NCBI GenBank assembly: GCA_011371465.1
Contig: DRQL01000234.1
Coordinates: forward strand, 1 to 8,279
DNA from: Gammaproteobacteria bacterium
GTDB lineage: Bacteria > Pseudomonadota > Gammaproteobacteria > DSM-19610
Length of the DNA stretch: 8,279 nt
Reading direction: 5' to 3'
Below, piece by piece: positions 1-6,208 of the stretch (positions are counted from its first letter, which is position 1; each line of letters opens with the position of its first letter). Below the pieces are notes generated by a model. That model did no database searches and was not told the origin of the DNA. It saw only the letters and a list, made by a program, of their open reading frames with translations. The translations under genes were made by a program, and so were the position numbers.

Positions 1-1309
1 AGAACAGCACGTTGACCGATATGGTCGACAGCCAGAAGTGCAGCTTGCCCAGTTTTTCGTCATACATGTGACCGGTCCATTTCGGCATCCAGTAGTACGC
101 CGCGCCCATGATGGCGTACACCGCCCCGGTAACCAGCACGTAATGGAAATGCGCAACCACGAAGTAGGTGTCGTGGTACTGGAAGTCCACCGGCGCAATA
201 GCCAGCATCAGGCCCGAGAAACCACCGATGGTAAACATGACCACGAAACCCAGCGCGAACAGCATCGGGGTTTCAAAAGTCATGGCGCCCTTCCACATGG
301 TCGACACCCAGTTGAATACCTTAACACCGGTCGGCACCGCAATCAGCATGGTGGCATACATGAAGAACAGTTCGCCGGTCAGCGGCATACCTACCGTGAA
401 CATGTGGTGCGCCCACACGATGAAGGACAGGAAGGCAATGGAGGCGGTCGCATAGACCATGGAACTGTAGCCGAACAGCGGCTTGCGCGCGAAGGTCGGG
501 ATGATCTGCGACACGATACCGAAAGCCGGCAGGATCAGAATGTACACCTCGGGATGCCCGAAGAACCAGAAAATATGCTGGAACATGACGGGGTCACCGC
601 CACCGGCCGCATCAAAGAAAGAGGTATCGAAGAAGCGGTCGGTCAGCAGCATGGTCACCGAGCCCGCCAGCACCGGCATGGTGGCAATCAGGAGATAAGC
701 GGTAATCAGCCAGGTCCATACGAACAGCGGCATTTTCATCATGGTCATGCCGGGTGCGCGCATGTTGATGATGGTCACGATGACGTTGATGGCACCCATG
801 ATGGAGGAAATACCCATCAGGTGGACCGCGAAAATCAGGAACGGGAAGGCGTTGCCGGTCTGCAGCACCAGCGGCGGGTACATGGTCCAGCCACCGGCCG
901 GTGCGCCGCCATCCATGAACAGGGTGGATATCAGGATGGCGAAGGCAAACGGCAGGATCCAGAAACTCCAGTTGTTCATGCGCGGCAGCGCCATGTCGGG
1001 GGCGCCGATCATCATGGGTATCAGCCAGTTGGCCAGCCCGACGAAAGCCGGCATGACCGCCCCGAAAATCATTACCAGCGCGTGCATGGTGGTCATGGAG
1101 TTGAAGAACTGTGGTTCGACAAACTGCAACCCGGGCTCAAAAAGCTCGGCCCGGATGATCATGGCCATGGCGCCGCCCACGATAAACATCAGCAGGGCAA
1201 ACAGCAGGTACAGGGTGCCGATGTCCTTGTGGTTGGTGGTAAATACCCAGCGGGCCAGACCGCTCGGGTGTTCTTCGTGGTGTTCGTCGTGTGTCGTTGC
1301 AGTACTCAT
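1..1309 (-). CDS. ctaD: Cytochrome c oxidase subunit I (aa3-type heme-copper oxidase), 3' end cut by window edge
   Basis: Catalytic subunit of the aa3-type oxidase: it reduces O2 to water at a heme a3-CuB site and pumps protons across the inner membrane. My translation from the ATG at 1309 gives 436 residues before the window ends, against roughly 530 for the family, so the C-terminal part is missing. Visible hallmarks: heme a ligand H76 (TMHALVM), D-channel D105 (GAPDMALPRMNN), the CuB/cross-link motif HPEVY at 252-256 including the A-type glutamate E254, the CuB pair H301-H302 (WAHHMF), K-channel K330 (PTGVK), and the heme a3/heme a ligands H387 and H389 (AHFHYV). Multiple hydrophobic segments are evident. 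The N-terminus is rich in His and Glu (HDEHHEEH). A strong GGAGGA ribosome site lies at 1316-1321, 6 nt before the ATG. The gene starts 19 nt after the coxB stop, so the two are surely co-transcribed. Identity is very secure; the symbol could equally be coxA. Confidence 0.97.
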   Translation of the reverse strand, partial: MSTATTHDEHHEEHPSGLARWVFTTNHKDIGTLYLLFALLMFIVGGAMAMIIRAELFEPGLQFVEPQFFNSMTTMHALVMIFGAVMPAFVGLANWLIPMMIGAPDMALPRMNNWSFWILPFAFAILISTLFMDGGAPAGGWTMYPPLVLQTGNAFPFLIFAVHLMGISSIMGAINVIVTIINMRAPGMTMMKMPLFVWTWLITAYLLIATMPVLAGSVTMLLTDRFFDTSFFDAAGGGDPVMFQHIFWFFGHPEVYILILPAFGIVSQIIPTFARKPLFGYSSMVYATASIAFLSFIVWAHHMFTVGMPLTGELFFMYATMLIAVPTGVKVFNWVSTMWKGAMTFETPMLFALGFVVMFTIGGFSGLMLAIAPVDFQYHDTYFVVAHFHYVLVTGAVYAIMGAAYYWMPKWTGHMYDEKLGKLHFWLSTISVNVLF

Positions 1310-1328
1310 TACTATTCCTCCACAACCC

Positions 1329-2456
1329 TTAACGGGCAGCCTTTACTTCTGAAGGTTGAACCAGGTCACCGGTGTTGTTACCCCAGGCGTTTCGTTCGTA
1401 GGTCACAATCGCTGCCAGGTCAACATCGCTGAGTTGCCCGGCGAAGGCGGCCATCGCGGTACCGGCCTTGCCATGCATGACGATATCCAGGTGTTGCGCG
1501 ACGGGCCCGGTCGCGATCGCGCTGCCCTTGAGCGCCGGGAAAGCCCCGGGAACACCCGTACCGCCGGCCTGGTGGCACGCTGCACAGCTGGTGGCGTATT
1601 TCTTCTCACCGCGCTCCATCAGCTCGGCCATGCTCCAGTCACGGTCCGCGGCAGCCGCATCGGCTGCCTTTGCACCTTTCTGATCGGCAATCCACTGCCG
1701 GTAATCCGCCTCGTTTTTGGCCTCGACTACAATCGGCATGAAGCCATGATCTTTCCCGCACAGCTCCGCGCACTGTCCGCGGTAGGTGCCTTCCCGGTCG
1801 ATCCTGAACCACATCTCATTGATAAAACCGGGAATGGCATCTTTCTTCATGCCCAGCTTGGGCACCCACCAGGCGTGAATCACGTCGTTGGAGGTAATCA
1901 GCAGGCGCACCTTCTTGTTGACCGGAACCACGATGGGGTTGTCGACTTCGAGCAGGTAGTGCTCGCCCTTGTCCTGCTGGTTGTAGATCTGTTCCTTGGG
2001 GGTGGCCAGGGTACTGATAAAACTCACACCCTCGTCCATGTAATCGTAGCCCCATTTCCACTGGTACCCGGTCACCTTGATACTGATGTCCGAGTTGCTG
2101 GTATCTTCCATCGCAACCAGCGCCCGGGTCGCCGGAATCGCCATGCTGACGAGAATGACGAAGGGGACAATGGTCCAGACGATCTCCACCGCGGTGCTTT
2201 CATGAAACTGCGCCGGTTTGGCACCTTTCGATTTACGGTGGTTGATGATGGAAATGAACATGGCGCCGAACACGACCACACCGATGGCCACGCAGACCCA
2301 GAGGATCAGCATGTGCATGTCATAGGCGCCCTGACTGATCGGCGTCACGCCACGGGTCAGGTTCAGTCCGTAATCGGCAGATGCCGTGGCCGCCGACAGC
2401 AATGCAGCCGCCCCGGCGCCCGCCGTCAACGCTCGTCTTGTCTTTGATACCAACAT
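1329..2456 (-). CDS. coxB: Cytochrome c oxidase subunit II with fused C-terminal cytochrome c domain (caa3-like)
   Basis: Electron-entry subunit of the oxidase, 375 residues. The order is a signal peptide (about 1-27, ending ATASA before DYG), two membrane helices (about 47-71 and 91-112), a periplasmic cupredoxin CuA domain and a C-terminal class I cytochrome c domain. CuA ligands are all present: H194, C229, E231, C233, H237 and M240 (the CAELC...H..M pattern). The aromatic electron-entry patch WKWGYDY is at 133-139. The heme c site is CAACH at 291-295, with M335 (GTAMAAF) as the likely distal ligand. An Ala-rich linker (about 260-272) joins the domains. The extra heme domain is known in caa3-type enzymes and in many gammaproteobacterial CoxB proteins; it lets soluble or membrane cytochrome c pass electrons via the fused heme. 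The start is supported by AAGGAG at 2467-2472, 10 nt upstream of the ATG. It lies 87 nt downstream of the DUF2244 gene and 19 nt upstream of ctaD. The alternative symbol is ctaC. Confidence 0.97.
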   Translation of the reverse strand: MLVSKTRRALTAGAGAAALLSAATASADYGLNLTRGVTPISQGAYDMHMLILWVCVAIGVVVFGAMFISIINHRKSKGAKPAQFHESTAVEIVWTIVPFVILVSMAIPATRALVAMEDTSNSDISIKVTGYQWKWGYDYMDEGVSFISTLATPKEQIYNQQDKGEHYLLEVDNPIVVPVNKKVRLLITSNDVIHAWWVPKLGMKKDAIPGFINEMWFRIDREGTYRGQCAELCGKDHGFMPIVVEAKNEADYRQWIADQKGAKAADAAAADRDWSMAELMERGEKKYATSCAACHQAGGTGVPGAFPALKGSAIATGPVAQHLDIVMHGKAGTAMAAFAGQLSDVDLAAIVTYERNAWGNNTGDLVQPSEVKAAR

Positions 2457-2543
2457 GCCAGTTTTTCTCCTTCCGAATCCCTGTTACGTTATTCTGTTGT
2501 TACTGCTCTGCCGCACGCCTGGTGGCACCCGGCTGTATCAATC

Positions 2544-3023
2544 TCAGTTCGCGAGACGCATGACCTGGCCAAGCTGACGTGCCAGGTACGCTTTTTCCGG
2601 CTCGGCGAGGCAGGCCCCTATTTCCAGGCTGCGGCCGTGCGAGCGGATCAGTAGTCGCGACGGATGCCCGTTAATGCGGGAGTGCTCGTGCACCAGGGTC
2701 GCCCAGGCGCGCTGGAAAGTCTGCTGCTCGCGACTGGCCCCGTGCTCGACTACTTCCACCTGGTCCGCGTTGACCGAAATCGTCTGCCAGCGGGCATTCC
2801 GGCGCGCCACCAGGTACAGCGCCACGCCCAGGACCAGCATTTCCAGGCCGGCAAATGGCAAAATCAGCCAGGCGCCCTGCATGGCAAACGCGGATGCGAT
2901 ACCGAACGTCACGATGACCATACCGGCATAGAAGCGCAACGCGCCTTGCCAGGACAAGGAGCTGTTGGGCCGAACCAGAAACCTGCCGGCATCTCGCACA
3001 TGATCAAACTGGGTTGCAACCAA
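2544..3023 (-). CDS. DUF2244-family small membrane protein of unknown function
   Basis: With the chosen start this is 159 residues. An N-terminal segment carries the family-like RPNSSLSW motif (18-25). Two adjacent hydrophobic helices follow (about 28-48 and 51-73) with a short turn, then a basic stop-transfer stretch (ARRNAR, 73-78) and a soluble C-terminal domain of mixed charge. I recognise the layout and motif as DUF2244; no biochemical role is established for it that I know of. I chose the TTG at 3023 because GAGGTG lies 5 nt upstream and the resulting length suits the family. The frame stays open to a TTG at 3080, but that extension is a Gly/Cys/Arg-rich stretch unlike a protein N-terminus. 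The gene precedes coxB on the same strand with an 87-nt gap and no evident terminator, so a role linked to the oxidase (assembly or membrane integration) is a reasonable guess from context only. Family call is fairly sure; start codon less so. Confidence 0.8.
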   Translation of the reverse strand: MVATQFDHVRDAGRFLVRPNSSLSWQGALRFYAGMVIVTFGIASAFAMQGAWLILPFAGLEMLVLGVALYLVARRNARWQTISVNADQVEVVEHGASREQQTFQRAWATLVHEHSRINGHPSRLLIRSHGRSLEIGACLAEPEKAYLARQLGQVMRLAN

Positions 3024-3027
3024 CCTG

Positions 3028-3035
3028 CCACCTCT
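3028..3035 (-). promoter_or_regulatory. Ribosome binding site deciding the DUF2244 start
   Basis: Read on the minus strand, this is AGAGGTGG, ending 4 nt before the TTG at 3023 (5 nt from the GAGGTG core). The later in-frame GTG at 2999 has no such sequence, and the earlier TTG at 3044 has only a G run directly against it. The site therefore favours 3023 as the start. Confidence 0.5.
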
Positions 3036-3100
3036 GCAACTCAACCCCCCGGGTCTAGCGCATGCTACAGCACCGCCCAAAAGAGGTGCAAAAAGAATTA

Positions 3101-3120
3101 AAATTTATAGCTATAAATTT
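3101..3120. repeat. Perfect 20-bp AT-rich palindrome, possible operator
   Basis: The half-site AAATTTATAG is followed directly by its exact reverse complement CTATAAATTT, with no spacer and no mismatch. Pairing breaks at the next base on either side. It is followed by a second related inverted repeat, TTATAAA (3137-3143) and TTTATAA (3151-3157). A perfect dyad of this size overlapping a candidate -10 box resembles a binding site for a dimeric repressor. No G/C-rich stem is present, so it is not a terminator. The protein that might bind it is unknown. Confidence 0.55.
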
Positions 3121-3132
3121 AAACTATATCAG
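3104..3132 (-). promoter_or_regulatory. Candidate sigma-70 promoter for the DUF2244-coxB-ctaD cluster
   Basis: On the minus strand a -35-like CTGATA (3132-3127, 4 of 6 consensus positions) is separated by 17 nt from a -10-like TATAAA (3109-3104, 5 of 6). Transcription would begin near 3097, leaving a leader of about 75 nt before the TTG at 3023. The -10 box sits inside the perfect palindrome at 3101-3120, so a protein bound there would block it. The region is so AT-rich that partial matches to promoter boxes are expected by chance, so this is tentative. Confidence 0.33.
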
Positions 3133-3170
3133 GGAGTTATAAATCGTTATTTTATAATTTACTTATTTTC

Positions 3171-3437
3171 TAACCTTCCGGTCCGGCTGCCGCTGCCTGG
3201 CCCCCTGGCAACCCCGTATACCGTCGCAAAATGAAGCCGATCGCCGCGAACAAGCTCCTTGCGGACGCACCGAAGCGTGCGCTCGCCCCAAATCCCTGTC
3301 AATACGGTACCTGAATCCCGGATTCCGGCTCTCAAGTCACTGGTTCAGCGGCCGAAATAAATGCCATGAAGTACGTCACGATTCTCGTGAATCGTTCCGG
3401 AACAACCGCCTGGTTTCACAATGAGAGGGAACCGATC
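3171..3437 (+). other. Non-coding upstream region of the Sel1 gene with several small inverted repeats
   Basis: I find no convincing gene in this GC-rich stretch. It holds several perfect small dyads: CGCAC/GTGCG at 3266-3270 and 3277-3281; GAATC-CCG-GATTC at 3313-3325; TCACGA-TTC-TCGTGA at 3376-3390, which overlaps an alternative GATTC-TCGT-GAATC at 3380-3393; and GTTCCGGAAC at 3394-3403. If transcribed from the AT-rich island it would be a long 5' leader able to form mutually exclusive hairpins just upstream of the Sel1 ribosome site. No riboswitch class was recognised. Confidence 0.4.
3425..3430 (+). promoter_or_regulatory. Ribosome binding site deciding the Sel1 gene start
   Basis: GAGGGA lies 7 nt before the ATG at 3438. 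The earlier in-frame ATG at 3366 has no purine-rich site upstream and would bury the signal peptide behind 24 polar residues, so 3438 is preferred. Confidence 0.6.
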
Positions 3438-3917
3438 ATGGCAACTTTGAGAACCATTGCAGTCCTTATTACGCTGCTGACGGTTACGACCGCCTATGCC
3501 GGCGGTCAGCTCGCTTTCGAGCGCAAGCTGGCCGCAGCTGAAAACGGCGATATTGAAGCACAGTACGACGTCGGCTACCGCTATGAGAAAGGCCGCGGTG
3601 TAGACAGCGACGATGAAACCGCCTTCGAATGGTACAGCAAGGCAGCTGACCAGGGCCTGGACAAGGCACAGTACAAGGTTGGCTGTTTTTACCTGAAAGG
3701 CCAGGGCATCGACAAGAGCCTCGCCGATGCCGAAGCCTGGCTGAACAAGGCCGCCGACCAGGGCTACCCGCCGGCCCAGTTCCAGCTTGGCAAACTGTAT
3801 GCCAGCACGCGCAAACGTGACTATGAACAGGCACTGAGCTGGCTGGAAAAAGCACAGGATGGCGGTTATGAACCGGCCACCCGGGAAATTCGCAAGGTCA
3901 AAAAGAAAATCAACTAG
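3438..3917 (+). CDS. Secreted Sel1-repeat (TPR-like) protein
   Basis: From the ATG at 3438 the protein has 159 residues. It begins with a Sec signal peptide (about 1-21, hydrophobic LRTIAVLITLLTVTTAYA, probable cleavage after AYA), so the mature form is periplasmic or exported; there is no lipobox cysteine. Three Sel1-type helix-pair repeats of about 36 residues follow. Repeat 1 spans about 38-73 (GDIEAQYDVGYRYEKGRGV...ADQG), repeat 2 about 74-109 (KAQYKVGCFYLKGQGI...ADQG), and repeat 3 about 110-144 is less regular, having lost the usual G.G turn. The tail is very basic (KVKKKIN). Sel1 repeats usually form a curved surface for protein-protein contact; the partner here is unknown. It is the only plus-strand gene in the window and converges on bioD, sharing a 4-base CTAG with it at the stop. 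Nothing ties it to biotin or respiration except position. Repeat-family call is secure, function unknown. Confidence 0.88.
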   Translation: MATLRTIAVLITLLTVTTAYAGGQLAFERKLAAAENGDIEAQYDVGYRYEKGRGVDSDDETAFEWYSKAADQGLDKAQYKVGCFYLKGQGIDKSLADAEAWLNKAADQGYPPAQFQLGKLYASTRKRDYEQALSWLEKAQDGGYEPATREIRKVKKKIN

Positions 3918-4603
3918 TCCCGTAACAGGGATTCCGTGACCATCCCGCCAAACTGTTTTTCCACGGCGCCACAGCCGCGCGCGAAGCGGACGTCGGCGAG
4001 CAATGCCGCCGGCAGGCGCTGCTCCAGCTCAGCCACCAGCTCGCCGGGATACTCGCATGCGGGGTCCATGCGATTGGCAACCCACCCGGCCATTCGCAAC
4101 CCGGAGCGGTGAATCGCCGCCGCGGTCAGCAGCGCATGGTTCAGACACCCAAGTCGAATCGCGACCACCAGCACCACGGGCAGGTCCAGCGCAAGCGCAA
4201 CGTCCTGCATGGTCTGTTCGGCGTTGATGGGTACCAGCCAGCCACCCACACCTTCCACCACCACAAAATCCGCCTGTTCGGACAGGGCATGAAAATGTGC
4301 ACGGATCACCGAGAGCTGTATGTTCACGCCGTCTCGGCGGGCCGCGATATGCGGCGCCACCGCGGGTAAAAACGGATAGGGGTTCACCTGTGTATAGGAA
4401 ACCGGCAGGGAAGAGCAACGCTGCAGTTCGAGTGCATCCTCATTTTCCGGTCCGCCGGCGCCGGACTGGCAGCCGCTGGCCACCGGCTTCATCCCGCTCA
4501 CCCGGTACCCCTGCGCCTGCAACGCCCGCATCAAACCCAGGCTGACCCGGGTTTTCCCCACGCCGGTGTCGGTCCCGGTGACAAAAAAGCCGCGCACACT
4601 CAT
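3914..4603 (-). CDS. bioD: ATP-dependent dethiobiotin synthetase
   Basis: Converts 7,8-diaminopelargonate, CO2 and ATP to dethiobiotin, the penultimate step of biotin synthesis, in the cytoplasm. The 229-residue protein has the usual family length. The P-loop GTDTGVGKT is at 10-18 (invariant lysine K17), the substrate-binding KPVASG follows at 39-44 (K39), the second nucleotide/Mg motif VEGVGG is at 116-121 (E117), and the base-recognition ANRMD is at 176-180. It is the last gene of the operon. Its ATG overlaps the bioC stop by 4 nt (ATGA) and there is no clear ribosome site, so translation probably restarts from terminating bioC ribosomes. Its own TAG stop lies within the same CTAG that stops the converging Sel1 gene, with no hairpin terminator between the two. 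Identity is secure. Confidence 0.97.
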   Translation of the reverse strand: MSVRGFFVTGTDTGVGKTRVSLGLMRALQAQGYRVSGMKPVASGCQSGAGGPENEDALELQRCSSLPVSYTQVNPYPFLPAVAPHIAARRDGVNIQLSVIRAHFHALSEQADFVVVEGVGGWLVPINAEQTMQDVALALDLPVVLVVAIRLGCLNHALLTAAAIHRSGLRMAGWVANRMDPACEYPGELVAELEQRLPAALLADVRFARGCGAVEKQFGGMVTESLLRD

Positions 4604-5442
4604 CGCGTCAGCCGGTCCAGCGGCAGGTTTTGCTCGCCGGATTGCGCCCAGCCGTGACCGTGTACGATTTCATAGCTGGCGGGTAATACCCCCTCCTGCC
4701 GGTACTGTTCGTACTGTTCGACCAGTCGCTGCATCTGCGCCTTGCCGGTCAATCCGCGCGGCCGGCCCTGCGTCACATTGTGGGCGCCGATCTGTTTGAG
4801 TTCACGCATCAGCTGCCACACATCCGGGTAAGTCACTGTCAGGCGTTCCACGTCCATTACCGGGTCCGAGAAACGCGCCCTCAGCAGGGCATCGCCGACA
4901 TCGTGCATATCCGGGAAGGTATTGACATGACTGCGGCTGTCGACCCGTTCCCAGCTGGCGCGCAGCTCGCGCAGGGTGTCGGGACCGAAACTGGTAAACA
5001 GCAACAGGCCGCCGGGCCGCAACACGCGGTGCAGTTCGGCGAACACCGCGTCCAGGTCCACACACCACTGCAGCATCAGGTTGGAAAACACCAGGTCGAA
5101 CTGCCGGTCCGCGAACGGCAGCCGTTCGGCGTCCGCGCACACGCAACGCGGCCGGCGCAGCCAGTGACCGCGCCGGCGTGCCCGCTGCAACATGGGCAGG
5201 GCGATATCCAGCGCAACCAGTTCCGACTTGCGATACCTCGCCAGCAGATCGGGGATACACTGGCCGGTGCCGGAGCCCAGGTCGAGCACGCGTTCCGGCC
5301 TGATTTTCACCAGTTCCAGGCGTTGCAGCAGTCGCTGCCCGATCTCCTGCTGCAACACGGCAGCCTGGTCATACCCGCGCGCGGCGGATTCAAAACTGCG
5401 CCGCGCCGCCGCCTTGTCGGGAAGCCGGTCAGCCGTTTGCAT
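4600..5442 (-). CDS. bioC: Malonyl-[acyl-carrier protein] O-methyltransferase
   Basis: SAM-dependent methyltransferase that caps the free carboxyl of malonyl-ACP (or CoA), disguising it so fatty-acid synthesis can extend it to pimeloyl-ACP methyl ester. The 280 residues begin with the typical BioC entry (KAAARRSFESAARGYD, 10-25). The SAM-binding glycine loop VLDLGSGTGQ is at 52-61, the acidic residue after strand 2 at D79 (LVALDIA), CADAERLPF at 102-110, and LMLQWC at 122-127. BioC-specific motifs follow: FGPDTLREL (152-160), LKQIGAHNV (215-223) and YEIVHGHGW (257-265). The ATG at 5442 was chosen because homology begins there; the frame is open to 5700 but that part is a Cys/Arg-rich shadow inside bioH. 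The start overlaps the end of bioH by 14 nt, with a weak AGGTG at 5447-5451 only 4 nt upstream. Somewhat longer than the E. coli protein (251 residues). Confidence 0.94.
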   Translation of the reverse strand: MQTADRLPDKAAARRSFESAARGYDQAAVLQQEIGQRLLQRLELVKIRPERVLDLGSGTGQCIPDLLARYRKSELVALDIALPMLQRARRRGHWLRRPRCVCADAERLPFADRQFDLVFSNLMLQWCVDLDAVFAELHRVLRPGGLLLFTSFGPDTLRELRASWERVDSRSHVNTFPDMHDVGDALLRARFSDPVMDVERLTVTYPDVWQLMRELKQIGAHNVTQGRPRGLTGKAQMQRLVEQYEQYRQEGVLPASYEIVHGHGWAQSGEQNLPLDRLTR

Positions 5443-6208
5443 GCGGCACCTGTTCCCGTCTGTCCAGCAGCCAGTCATCCAGTTGCGCACTGCATGACGC
5501 GGGGTGGGACAGGAACGGAGCATGCCCCGCCGCGGCGATGCGCCGCGATGGAATGGCTGGAAAACATTCGCATACCTCCACGGGCACCAGCGTGTCACGC
5601 TCCCCCAGCAACCAGCGCAGCGGCGCAGCAGGCAACTGCAGCGCGCTGCGCAAATCCGACGCCTGCAGGAAGCGCAACCCTGCCCGCAGTGCCGCTGCAT
5701 CCGGCTGCGGCCGGTCGCGTAACACGGCGCGCAGTTTACGCAGCGTCTTGCCGCTGTGCGCCATGCCCCGCACCTGCAGGGAAAGAAACCGTGTCAGTGT
5801 CCGTTCGATATCCGTCTCCAGCTGCTCGGCAAACTTCCCGAACACCTGCGCATCCACTGCATGCCGCCAATCTTCCTTTTTGACGAAAGCCGGGGTGCTG
5901 GCCAGCAGCACAACACCTTTGATCGCGCCACGCCGGTCAGCCAGGGCTGCCAGCGACACCAGGCCACCCAGCGACCAGCCCAGCCACCAGGCACCGGCGG
6001 GCACCACGTCCCGCACTGCGCCGGCCCAGGCAGTGAGCGATTCCTGCTGCTGCCAGCGGCTGTTACCGTGCCCGGGCAGGTCGACCACCCAGACGCGATA
6101 GCGATCGGACAGTTCATCGACCCAGTCCGCCCAGACGCCGCCGTGCATCCCCCAGCCATGCACCAGCACCAGGTCGGACCCGGTCCCGCTGACCTCAACG
6201 TGCAGCAA
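5429..6208 (-). CDS. bioH: Pimeloyl-[acyl-carrier protein] methyl ester esterase
   Basis: Alpha/beta-hydrolase that removes the methyl group from pimeloyl-ACP methyl ester, ending the BioC-initiated chain extension and releasing the BioF substrate. From the TTG at 6208 the protein has 259 residues, close to the E. coli BioH length. The oxyanion-hole motif HGWGMHG is at 17-23. The nucleophile elbow GWSLGG at 77-82 gives S79. The catalytic acid is D205 (GERDTLVP) and the catalytic histidine H229 (GHAPFLSHP). WGMHG, PGHGNS and the lid region match the BioH type rather than a general esterase, and its place between bioF and bioC agrees. The frame continues upstream to an ATG at 6271, but that would overlap bioF by 77 nt and add a non-homologous stretch. 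The TTG has AAGGGG 6 nt upstream. It overlaps bioF by 14 nt and bioC by 14 nt. Confidence 0.93.
   Translation of the reverse strand: MLHVEVSGTGSDLVLVHGWGMHGGVWADWVDELSDRYRVWVVDLPGHGNSRWQQQESLTAWAGAVRDVVPAGAWWLGWSLGGLVSLAALADRRGAIKGVVLLASTPAFVKKEDWRHAVDAQVFGKFAEQLETDIERTLTRFLSLQVRGMAHSGKTLRKLRAVLRDRPQPDAAALRAGLRFLQASDLRSALQLPAAPLRWLLGERDTLVPVEVCECFPAIPSRRIAAAGHAPFLSHPASCSAQLDDWLLDRREQVPHANG

Larger units (their letters stand above)
3091..3170. promoter_or_regulatory. AT-rich intergenic island between divergent transcription units
   Basis: By direct count only 13 of these 80 bases are G or C (about 16%), while the flanking genes are clearly GC-rich. It lies between the divergent DUF2244 and Sel1 genes and so probably carries promoters for both. 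A perfect TATAAT occurs on the plus strand at 3153-3158, but no convincing -35 box is placed 16-18 nt upstream of it, and it is 280 nt from the Sel1 start. An AT-rich island like this is also a typical target for nucleoid proteins. Confidence 0.4.

Noticed and set aside
38..1432. A 464-codon open frame on the plus strand opposite ctaD, rich in His, Gly and Arg
   Set aside because: It is antisense to a clearly conserved ctaD reading frame. Its composition is what the complement of GC-rich codons gives, it has no recognisable domain, and it runs past the coxB-ctaD junction.
1356..2447. A 363-codon plus-strand frame opposite coxB
   Set aside because: An antisense shadow of coxB with no family resemblance, explained by G/C-biased third codon positions.
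2474..2487. The 14-mer CGTAACAGGGATTC occurs on the minus strand before coxB and on the plus strand at about 3920-3933, just after the Sel1 stop
   Set aside because: A single 14-base match in a window of this size on either strand is not far from chance, and the second copy is inside bioD coding sequence.
2457..2543. Possible terminator or internal promoter between the DUF2244 gene and coxB
   Set aside because: Only a 4-bp TGCC/GGCA pairing and a lone TTGATA without a matching -10 box were found; neither is convincing.
3024..3080. A 19-residue upstream extension of the DUF2244 protein from a TTG at 3080
   Set aside because: The sequence (Gly/Cys/Arg-rich) does not resemble a family N-terminus, and a better ribosome site sits before the TTG at 3023.
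3101..3120. Resemblance of the palindrome to the BioR operator (TTAT..ATAA type) of the biotin regulator
   Set aside because: The centre here is TTATAGCTATAA, two bases longer than the BioR core. BioR is an alphaproteobacterial regulator, and the biotin operon promoter lies outside the window at the other end.
3231..3314. A 27-codon open frame (ATG AAG CCG ... TGA) in the Sel1 leader
   Set aside because: There is no ribosome binding site upstream, no recognised leader-peptide feature such as a run of one amino acid, and length alone is within chance.
5443..5700. An 86-residue upstream extension of bioC
   Set aside because: It is Cys/Arg/Trp-rich, lies wholly inside bioH in another frame, and BioC homology begins at the ATG at 5442.
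4780..5883. A 367-codon plus-strand frame opposite bioC and bioH, and similar frames opposite bioF and bioB (such as 6921-7703)
   Set aside because: They cross boundaries of well-identified minus-strand genes and show no motifs; shadows of the biotin genes.
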